DNA of 64,000 nt from JARRJS01 sp037388885 (lineage in GTDB: Bacteria; Gemmatimonadota; Gemmatimonadetes; Longimicrobiales; RSA9). The DNA lies in the NCBI GenBank assembly GCA_037388885.1, contig JARRJS010000003.1, forward strand, positions 35,521 to 99,520, in the 5' to 3' direction. This document shows positions 33,021-39,777 of this stretch, piece by piece. The translations under genes were made by a program, and so were the position numbers. Under the pieces are notes generated by a model. It saw nothing but the letters and a program-made list of their open reading frames with translations. It did not search any database and was not told the DNA's origin. Position 1 is the stretch's first letter. Every line of letters begins with the position of its first letter.

Positions 33021-33983
33021 TCAGGTGCCCGGCTCCCAGGCGGGGCTGAGGAACCCGCTCGTGGAGTCGACCGGCACCGTCTCACCGCTCGTGACGTTGA
33101 TGAGCTCGACGCGTCCGGAGTCTGCGGCGCTGGCAGCGATCCATTCGTCGTCGGGCGACCAGTTGATGCCGAAGGAGTAACTCCGGTCGGGGGCGCTGAT
33201 CTGGTGCCGCTGCGAACCGTCCGCATGCATGACCCAGATGGGGCCCCAGCGAGAGGTCGCGGGTGTCGGGACGATGTACGCGATGCGATCGTCGTTCGGG
33301 GCCCAGCGCGGCGTGTGACCGGGCACGTCGAGGTAATTGACGGTGCCGGTGGTGATGTCCAGCACGCGGATCACGTTGTCGCCCGTTCCGAGGAACGCCA
33401 CGTAGGCGAGTCGCGTACCGTCCGGTGAAAGTGTGGGGTTGATGTTGTTGATGCCGGACACGTAGGGAAGTCCCGGTGCGGTCTCGAGCCCGGTCCCATC
33501 CGGATGGACGCGCCAGATGGTGCCCCCGTCCATGCGTCCCCCGCCGAAGTAGATCCACGAGCCATCCGGGCTGTACTGTCCCCACATCTCGGCATCGAAC
33601 AGCGTATCGTCGTGGGTCACACGGGTGATGTTTCCATTCAGGTCCACCGTGTACAACCGTTGGCCTGCCACGTAACCCGGATCGGGATTGAACAGCAGCT
33701 CTGTTCCCGACGGGTCCCAGACGAGAGGGCCGGCGACGGAAAACGTCCCTTCGGGTACGAGCTGCCGGTACCCCGAGCCATCCGTCGCGAAAAGGGCGAT
33801 GCCGCCGTTCCTGGCCGCCGCGAGGGTGCCCGTGCCAGCCGGATTCGGCGCCGGGCCGGTGGACGTGGCGCATGCGGCAAACGCCAGCGCGAAGACCAGG
33901 GAAACGGAACCGGCGTGCGCCCGGACGTGGCGCGCGGCAGGTGATGAAATGCGGGGGTAGGTGGTGTGCTGTGTGCTGGACAT
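33021..33983 (-). CDS. PD40/TolB-like beta-propeller lipoprotein
   Basis: A lipoprotein of about 320 residues made of WD40-like PD40 repeats. The signal ends in the lipobox FAAC (VSLVFALAFAACATS), with the n-region about 25 residues from ATG 33983. ATG 33995 is also possible. The blades are recognisable by repeated G-x-L, W-SPDGSWI-type turns: LVWDPSGTELLFN, GQYSPDGSWIYFGG, PTLSPDGTRLAYV, RWAPNDDRIAYIV, NWSPDDEWIAASA. Such propellers bind proteins or cell-surface partners at the periplasmic face. No peptidase or OmpA domain is attached, so a scaffold or binding role is likely. Whether it serves the neighbouring GH53 gene is unknown. Confidence 0.8.
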   Translation of the reverse strand: MSSTQHTTYPRISSPAARHVRAHAGSVSLVFALAFAACATSTGPAPNPAGTGTLAAARNGGIALFATDGSGYRQLVPEGTFSVAGPLVWDPSGTELLFNPDPGYVAGQRLYTVDLNGNITRVTHDDTLFDAEMWGQYSPDGSWIYFGGGRMDGGTIWRVHPDGTGLETAPGLPYVSGINNINPTLSPDGTRLAYVAFLGTGDNVIRVLDITTGTVNYLDVPGHTPRWAPNDDRIAYIVPTPATSRWGPIWVMHADGSQRHQISAPDRSYSFGINWSPDDEWIAASAADSGRVELINVTSGETVPVDSTSGFLSPAWEPGT

Positions 33984-34287
33984 GGGCTCATCCATCGGCA
34001 GATGGAGCCGCTCGGATGCAGGAGCCTGAACGCAGGTGCTGCTTTTCCCGGGCGGGAATCGGACATGACAGCCATTGTGGGCTGTCAACCGAGATTAGCA
34101 CGGGTGCCCATGCACCGCAATCGGCGTGTTCGGGTGCGTTGCAGCGTGTCGAACCGGGGCGCTTCCTCTCACGTCGGGTCATCGACGTGACCGTGCGCTG
34201 ACAGCGGGAGCTGGAACCCCGTCGTTGCCGAGTAAATGGCAGCGGGTGATCGGTGATCGGTCTGCGCCACAGCCGTGCCCCGAACGT
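33984..34287. promoter_or_regulatory. Intergenic region with a perfect 8-bp inverted repeat
   Basis: This is 304 bases without a credible gene, upstream of the PD40 lipoprotein and downstream of the GNAT gene (both minus strand). It contains the perfect inverted repeat TCACGTCG-GGTCAT-CGACGTGA at 34169-34190. This may be an operator for the lipoprotein gene or a transcript-end hairpin of the GNAT gene. No U-tract follows on either strand. Confidence 0.45.
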
Positions 34288-34782
34288 TCACAGGACCTTG
34301 CTCAAGACGATGCGGTGGCACGCAATGCCGTCGGCGAGCGGCCGCGCCGGGCGGAACGGCTCCGTGCCGGTCTCAACGTACCCCAGTCTCCGATAGAACG
34401 TCAGCAGTTCCGAGCGCAGGCTCAGGATGGTGATGTCCACGGCAGTGCATCCGAGCTGCCGACACCGATCCTCCGCGGAACGCACCATGGCACGGCCCAG
34501 CCCGCTCCCCTGCCGGGCCGGGTCGACCGCCAGCATGCCGAAGTGACCGCGCTCTCCGCGCCGCTCGACCCGCACGCATGCGACGACGCGTCCGGCGTCG
34601 TCCTCGGCGACGAGAAACTCGGCGGCGCGCATGGCGCCCGCCATGCGCGTTTCGTTCGTGCGCGGGCCTTCCAGGAACTTCTCGACGGCGAAGGCGGCGT
34701 TCACCACGGCAGTCATCTGTGCGATGTCGCCCACGGTGGCGGGGCGGATAGAGGCGGGCGCCGCGGGTTCAGGCGGAGGCAT
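34288..34782 (-). CDS. GNAT family N-acetyltransferase
   Basis: An acetyl-CoA-dependent acyltransferase of about 164 residues. The GNAT motif A is plain: HFGMLAVDPARQGSGLGRAMVRSAED, with Q-x-x-G-x-G/A for pyrophosphate binding. Motif B follows (LLTFYRRLGYVETGTE). The N-terminal ASIRPATVGDIAQMTAVVNAAF is typical. The start is taken at ATG 34782, which overlaps the end of the upstream MFS transporter by 14 bases; a GTG at 34800 is also in frame. The overlap means transporter and acetyltransferase form one operon. A drug-resistance pair (export plus acetylation) is conceivable but not shown; the substrate is unknown. Confidence 0.85.
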   Translation of the reverse strand: MPPPEPAAPASIRPATVGDIAQMTAVVNAAFAVEKFLEGPRTNETRMAGAMRAAEFLVAEDDAGRVVACVRVERRGERGHFGMLAVDPARQGSGLGRAMVRSAEDRCRQLGCTAVDITILSLRSELLTFYRRLGYVETGTEPFRPARPLADGIACHRIVLSKVL

Positions 34783-36118
34783 GAGAGGGTGCGGCGGCAC
34801 GCTGGATGCCGAATGCGGACAGGCACACCACGGCGGTTATGACTGCGGACAAAAGAAACGCGTTCGCACCGAGCAGCTCGAACAACAGGCCGCCGATGAG
34901 CAGTCCCAGAATGCTGGCCATGGCACTGGCGCTGCCCGCGAGGCCCTGGACCGCACCCTGGGCTTCTGCGCCGGCCGCACCGGAGAGCAGCGCCAGCAGC
35001 GACGGCCACATGAGGCCGTTGCCAAGGGCCAGAAGCGTGGCCCCCACGTACAGCGTGGCGGTGCGGGATGCGCCGAAAAACGGAAAGCTGACGGCCAGGA
35101 TGGCGCTGCCGGCCAGGACCAGGGTGCGCTGGGACCAGCGGCGGCCGGCCCAGGTCAGAACGGGCCCCTGCACCAGCACCATCAGGAGGCTGAGCACGCC
35201 GAAGAAGATGCCGGTGGTGGCGAGGGGCCAGTGAAGGTCCTGAACCACGTAGATCGGGAAAACGACGTAGAAGATGTTGAATGCCAGGAACACCAGGAAA
35301 TCCAGGAGCAGCAGCCGCGGCACGTGCGGTATGCGTGCCGCCCGCGCCAGCGACATCCTGTCGCGGTCCGTTCCCTCGAAGCAATCACGCGACTCCTGGC
35401 CCATGGCCCGCGGAGCTGCCCGGCGTTCGGGAATGCTGGTGCGGCTGCATGGCGTGGATTCACGCAGGCCGACGACGATCATGAGGCAGGCGACCGCGGA
35501 GATGACGAACGCGGCGGCGACGGGCGCGGCCTCGCGCCAGCGCGTGGCCCCCAGGAGTCCCGCGAGGGCGGGCCCGACAATGAACCCCAGGTTGGCCGAT
35601 ACGGCCAGGCGGCCGAAATTCGCCGTCCGGTCCTGGTCCGGTGTGATATCGGCCAGATAGGCATTGGCCACCGAGGCGTTGCCGCCCGTGATGCCGTCGA
35701 GAGCTCGCGCGGTGAACAGCGCCACGAGCGGCACGGTCAGGGTGAACGCGCCCAGCATGCCCGAGCGGGCGTGCAGCAGCGGCGTCGCCGGCAGGGCGAG
35801 CGCGATGAGGAAGAGCCCCCACGACGCCGCCGTGCCGAGCTGGCTCAGAAGCAAAACCCGCTTGCGGCCGATCCGGTCCGACCAGCGGCCGAGGACCGGG
35901 GCGCCTATGAGCTGGAAGAAGGAATACGTGGCACCCATGACGCCATACACGAACGCGTTGCCGCCGTAGCGCGTGACCACGTAAACGAGGAAAGGCAGGA
36001 CGATGGAGAAGCCGAGCGTGGCAACGAAGTTGATGGCCAGAATCGGCATGATGGGCGCGGCGCCCGCCGCCGTCACACGCGATACCGCCGTGCGGTCGGA
36101 CTTGGCAGAACCTTCCAT
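34769..36118 (-). CDS. MFS transporter, tetracycline-efflux (TCR/Tet) type
   Basis: A 449-residue major facilitator with twelve hydrophobic segments. The MFS loop 2-3 signature is present as GRWSDRIGRKRVLLLSQ. The Tet-type motif around transmembrane segments 4-5 is present as TADRTANFGRLAVSANLGFIVGPALAGLLG (given as family look, interrupted by the loop). A hydrophilic central loop of about 60 residues (STPCSRTSIPERRAAPRAM...) separates the two six-helix halves. The ATG at 36118 has an AGAGG site. It is probably a proton-coupled exporter of small hydrophobic compounds. It is followed by an overlapping acetyltransferase gene. No regulator such as TetR is adjacent. Confidence 0.88.
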   Translation of the reverse strand: MEGSAKSDRTAVSRVTAAGAAPIMPILAINFVATLGFSIVLPFLVYVVTRYGGNAFVYGVMGATYSFFQLIGAPVLGRWSDRIGRKRVLLLSQLGTAASWGLFLIALALPATPLLHARSGMLGAFTLTVPLVALFTARALDGITGGNASVANAYLADITPDQDRTANFGRLAVSANLGFIVGPALAGLLGATRWREAAPVAAAFVISAVACLMIVVGLRESTPCSRTSIPERRAAPRAMGQESRDCFEGTDRDRMSLARAARIPHVPRLLLLDFLVFLAFNIFYVVFPIYVVQDLHWPLATTGIFFGVLSLLMVLVQGPVLTWAGRRWSQRTLVLAGSAILAVSFPFFGASRTATLYVGATLLALGNGLMWPSLLALLSGAAGAEAQGAVQGLAGSASAMASILGLLIGGLLFELLGANAFLLSAVITAVVCLSAFGIQRAAAPSHASA

Positions 36119-36268
36119 GTGCCTCTTACGGGTCGGGGAGCCAAAAGGATAAAAGCGGGACCGGTCCCACGCAACGCACCGGCGATCCAGGCGCCGGACC
36201 TGGTTGCTGCCCTGCGTGGCAGGGCCCGCGAGTGCTCCGGTCGGAACGAGTGGTGTGCCCGTCGGGCC

Positions 36269-38188
36269 TCAGGGGCACGGCTGAACGCGCCAACGCAGCA
36301 CACCCTCCGGGTCGGCCGCCCGGATCTGGAAGCCCCAGCCGCCTTCCAGCTCGGCCACCTTGAGAAGCACGCGGTTGCAGCCGGCGTGCAACCGAACGGG
36401 CACGCTCATGTCGTCCGCCTCCGACACGTGCAGGCCCTGCCGGCGGGAAACTTCCTCGCCGTTCACCCAGAGCTGGTGCGCATCGTCGGCGCCGACCAGC
36501 AGTGTGGCGTCACGCGCGTCGGGCGAGACCAGGAACGCCTGCGCATACGCGGCCACGTGATCGTTGGGTTGGAACTGGGCATCGAGATCCACGAAGCCGT
36601 CCTCGCCCGACGTCACGCGCTTCCAGGCCAGGCGGGCACCGCCCGCGCCGACATACGTACGCCCGAGATCCGGGGCACGTTGCGGGCCATATACGCTGTC
36701 CAGCGCCGGACTGACGCCGTCGGGGCGGCGAGGATTCGGAAACGGCCCGACGACGTTCCACGCCCGCGCCCAGACGCGCACCGGCCGCGCCTCCACGGCC
36801 GCCAACAGCGTGCCCACGACGTCGTCCGGGGCCCGGTCCGCAGCCGTGCTGACCGCAGGTCCGCTGAGGGTGATCGTGGCGGCGGTTTCCCGGATGGCCC
36901 GGGTTCCGAGGGATGCGGCGGGGAGGATATCGCCGGGGCGCTCACCGGTCAGTTCGAGAGTGCGGCCGCGGCCGCCGGACGTGCGTAGCCGGAGTGTGTC
37001 CCGCGAGGCGAGCGCACGCCCGTAGACCCGAACCTCGTAGCGGTCCGCGCGGGCCACGGGCACCCGGACCGCAAGGTTGCCGGCCGAATCGCGCGAGACG
37101 GCCAGGGAATCGGCGGGCACGGCGTCCGGGGGGATCTTGACCCCCAGCACCCTGCGCGCGTCGGGAGGGGGCAAGGGGGGCAGGGGCCGGTGCGGCTCGA
37201 CTTGATACCAGTAGGCCATGGTGGCGTAGTCGCCCACCTCCTGGTTGCCGGCGCCATGCTCGATCTCCACGCGGATGGAGTCGTGGAACGGCACGGCGTC
37301 GGGCAGCTGCCAGCGGTAGGCGGCGATGCGGCCGAGGCTGTCGTCCTTCAGGATCAACCCGTGGTACGGGGCGGAGAAGGGGCCCCGGTTGAAGTACCAG
37401 CCACTGTTGAAGTAGTCCTCCGTACCGGTGCCCTGGCCCCGGAAGCGCCCGTCCACGTGCCAGATCTCATCCCCTTCAAGGAACCAGAGGTGGTTGTTGT
37501 AGCTCTCTGCGTTCAGGGACATGCCCCCGAACCGGCCGCGGCCGATGGCATCCAGGATTAGATGAGGGCGCGGAGCCGTGGTCCGCCGGTCCCTGTGCCA
37601 CCAGGCGTGGAACGTTTCCACGGGATGGGGCAGCGGATCGCCGGTGGTGAGATCGAGGTTGAAGTAAAATGCGCTAACAGTTTGTCCCGTACCGTTGTAC
37701 GCCACGATGCGGGCGTGGTGCGCGAACGGCATGGGCAGGTAGCAGTAGAAGCCGCCGCTGGAAAACCCCATGGGCAGCGCCGTGTACTGCCGCGTGTCGA
37801 AGCCGTTGCCGAAGAAATCGCCCAGCGGCGCCTCCACCGAGGGCTCCGACTCACCGTCCCAGTACATCCTGAGGGCGATGCGGCGCAGGTAGTCCGGATC
37901 GTTGCTGGCGACGGTGATCCACAGGCGCCGGACCACGCCGGGCCCGTCCATGTCCAGCAGGACGACGCTGTCGCCGGCAGGCACGACGCGCCGATCGGCG
38001 TTTCCGCCGGTCGTGTCGTAGGAGGAGACGTGGCGGAACGAAACGCCTGCCGCAGGAGGTGCGAACAGGTAGTCGAACGGCCCCGACGGGCGCGCGTCGC
38101 GAGATCCGCACGCGGTCAGGAGGAGGAGCAGGGGCAGGCCCGCCAGCATCGCGGGCACAACGCGAAGAGGCGCCTGGCGTTGATTCAT
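36269..38188 (-). CDS. DUF2961 / glycoside hydrolase family 172-type lipoprotein
   Basis: A 639-residue lipoprotein: the signal PAMLAGLPLLLLLTAC has a clear lipobox (LTAC). Residues about 35-370 form the DUF2961 double jelly roll. Family marks are LDMDGPGVVRRLWITVAS, PLGDFFGNGF and NAESYNNHLWFLEGDE, plus the invariant GTGTEDYFNSGWYF, whose Glu-Asp is catalytic in characterised GH172 enzymes. Members act on D-arabinofuranosides or difructose anhydride. Residues about 500-639 look like a C-terminal jelly-roll carbohydrate-binding module (VGADDAHQLWVNGEEV). The ATG at 38188 is chosen because the lipoprotein signal follows; the frame remains open far upstream, over the divergent gene. This fits the arabinogalactan theme. 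Confidence 0.85.
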   Translation of the reverse strand: MNQRQAPLRVVPAMLAGLPLLLLLTACGSRDARPSGPFDYLFAPPAAGVSFRHVSSYDTTGGNADRRVVPAGDSVVLLDMDGPGVVRRLWITVASNDPDYLRRIALRMYWDGESEPSVEAPLGDFFGNGFDTRQYTALPMGFSSGGFYCYLPMPFAHHARIVAYNGTGQTVSAFYFNLDLTTGDPLPHPVETFHAWWHRDRRTTAPRPHLILDAIGRGRFGGMSLNAESYNNHLWFLEGDEIWHVDGRFRGQGTGTEDYFNSGWYFNRGPFSAPYHGLILKDDSLGRIAAYRWQLPDAVPFHDSIRVEIEHGAGNQEVGDYATMAYWYQVEPHRPLPPLPPPDARRVLGVKIPPDAVPADSLAVSRDSAGNLAVRVPVARADRYEVRVYGRALASRDTLRLRTSGGRGRTLELTGERPGDILPAASLGTRAIRETAATITLSGPAVSTAADRAPDDVVGTLLAAVEARPVRVWARAWNVVGPFPNPRRPDGVSPALDSVYGPQRAPDLGRTYVGAGGARLAWKRVTSGEDGFVDLDAQFQPNDHVAAYAQAFLVSPDARDATLLVGADDAHQLWVNGEEVSRRQGLHVSEADDMSVPVRLHAGCNRVLLKVAELEGGWGFQIRAADPEGVLRWRVQPCP

Positions 38189-38290
38189 GATGTCGTTGCG
38201 GGCAAACCGGAGAACGGTCACCTTGATAGCTTCTCCCTGTCTGCGGCGCCGGTCAAGGGACCGCTTCCGTGAACCGCGTTCGCGGGCGCG

Positions 38291-39397
38291 GTGTGGATGC
38301 AGATGAATCCTCTCGATCACGTTTCCGTCGTGGGCGCGGGCCCGTCGGGCCTGGCCGCGGCCATCGCCCTGGCCCGGCGGGGCATCCGCGTCACCGTGTA
38401 CGAGCGCCACCGGCAGGTGGGGGGGCGCTTCCACGGGGATTTCCAGGGTCTCGAGAACTGGACCACCGAGGTGGATGTGCTGGAGTGGCTCGCCGGCCTC
38501 GGCATCGAGCCGACCTTCCCGCATCGGCCCATGGACGCGATCACGCTGGTGGGGCCCGACCTTCGCGCCGCTCCGGCGCGGAGCGACCGGCCGCTGCTGT
38601 ACGTCGTGCAGCGAGGTCCGCAACCGGGCTCGCTGGACCGCGCGCTGCGGGCCCGGGCAGAGGAGCTGGGCATCACGATCCGGTTCGGCCAGGCGGTGCA
38701 GCCGAAAAGCCTGCCGGGACCGGTGATCGTGGCCACCGGGCCGCACGGCACGCAGGCCGTCGTGGCCGGCGTGCTGGCGGAGACGTCGCATCCGGACCAG
38801 GTCGTCGTGATCGCGAAGAACGCACTGGCGCCGAAGTGCTATGCCTACTGCGTCATCTGGAACGGGCGGGCCACGGTGGCCACGGCGCTGGCGACGGACT
38901 TCCCCCGGGCGTGGTCGTGCTTCCAGCTGGCCCGGGACGCGTTCGCCCGGGTCGGCCTCACGGACTTTCGCAATGAGCGGCGCTTCGGGGGCCGGGCCAA
39001 CATCACCCTGGGTCGGCCGTTGCAGGAAGGCCCGCGGTTGTATGTCGGGGAAGCGGCCGGCCTGCAGGACTACTTCCTGGGCTTCGGCCTGCGCTACGCC
39101 GTGGGTTCGGCGAATCTGGCGGCGGAGGCACTGGTGGGTGGCGTGGCGTATCCGAAGCTGGTTGCACGGAAGCTCGGGGGACGGTTTCACGCGGGCTTCG
39201 TGAACCGCATGCTCTACAACCACATCGGCGATCCGGGATATCGCTGCCTGTTTCGTTGGCTGGGTCGCGCCCCGAACCCGGGCGCCCGTGCCCGCATGGT
39301 CTACTCGTTCACGCCCTTGCACCGGCTGTTGTGGCCGGTGGCTCAGGGACTGGCGTGGCTGCACGGTGGCAGCCTCGGTGGACGGCTGCACGATTGA
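38291..39397 (+). CDS. FAD-dependent oxidoreductase, geranylgeranyl-reductase-like
   Basis: A 368-residue flavoprotein. The N-terminal dinucleotide-binding fold VSVVGAGPSGLAAAIALARR ends in VYERHRQVGG. The second FAD motif, with GEAAGLQDYFLGFGLRYAV, corresponds to the GDAAG motif of geranylgeranyl reductase and PHBH-type enzymes. The protein is shorter than most GG-reductases, mainly in the substrate domain. A C-terminal helix region (RLLWPVAQGLAWLHGG) may sit on the membrane. Possible starts are GTG 38291, ATG 38297 and ATG 38303; the fold begins at about the last, and none has a good ribosome site. A reductase or hydroxylase of lipid or isoprenoid chains is plausible; specificity is unknown. 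Confidence 0.8.
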   Translation: MWMQMNPLDHVSVVGAGPSGLAAAIALARRGIRVTVYERHRQVGGRFHGDFQGLENWTTEVDVLEWLAGLGIEPTFPHRPMDAITLVGPDLRAAPARSDRPLLYVVQRGPQPGSLDRALRARAEELGITIRFGQAVQPKSLPGPVIVATGPHGTQAVVAGVLAETSHPDQVVVIAKNALAPKCYAYCVIWNGRATVATALATDFPRAWSCFQLARDAFARVGLTDFRNERRFGGRANITLGRPLQEGPRLYVGEAAGLQDYFLGFGLRYAVGSANLAAEALVGGVAYPKLVARKLGGRFHAGFVNRMLYNHIGDPGYRCLFRWLGRAPNPGARARMVYSFTPLHRLLWPVAQGLAWLHGGSLGGRLHD

Positions 39398-39427
39398 TCC
39401 TGCGGCGTCGCAGCCCTCCCGGGCGCC

Positions 39428-39697
39428 TCACGGTTGAACAGACGCCGCGCGACCGTGTCCGGAGCACAGGTAGATGGCGCCCATGTAGTAATCCCGACAG
39501 CGCACGGTGTCGAGGTGCGCCCGCATCGATTCCCACGGGTGCCGCTCACCCCAATCAACCGTCACCGCGAACGGCCGGTTGAGCCAGGCGGCGATGTGGA
39601 CCAAGGGCTCCGGCCACGGCGGGCGCTTCAGGTCCGTGTATCGTTCGCGAAATCCCCGTGAAGGGTGCGACTGGCCTTCCCGCTTTCTCGCGCCCAT
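39428..39697 (-). CDS. Hypothetical 89-residue protein or C-terminal gene remnant
   Basis: This stretch reads as coding on the minus strand, with third-position G/C preference from about 39640 to the TGA at 39428. The peptide is rich in Trp, Pro and His (LKRPPWPEPLVHIAAWLNRP, RHPWESMRAHLDTV, YYMGAIYLCSGHG). ATG 39697 gives 89 residues but has no ribosome site and a poor basic leader. It may equally be the tail of a larger gene cut off when the neighbouring propeller gene arrived. No family is recognised. The rest of the 39398-39777 gap holds only a short CTGCG-N4-CGCAG hairpin at 39400-39413. Confidence 0.35.
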   Translation of the reverse strand: MGARKREGQSHPSRGFRERYTDLKRPPWPEPLVHIAAWLNRPFAVTVDWGERHPWESMRAHLDTVRCRDYYMGAIYLCSGHGRAASVQP

Positions 39698-39777
39698 GTT
39701 GGGTGCCGACACCTGAGGCGCTCTGGAGCTTCTCTCCTCTCCGCCCCAAAGACGTGGTTCCAGCACAGGAGGCGTTC

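Noticed and set aside
29360..33226. A 1288-residue minus-strand open frame
   Set aside because: It runs across two real genes, the PAS-PAS kinase and GH53, in the wrong frame. The composition is low-complexity Arg/Pro/Gly and no motif is seen.
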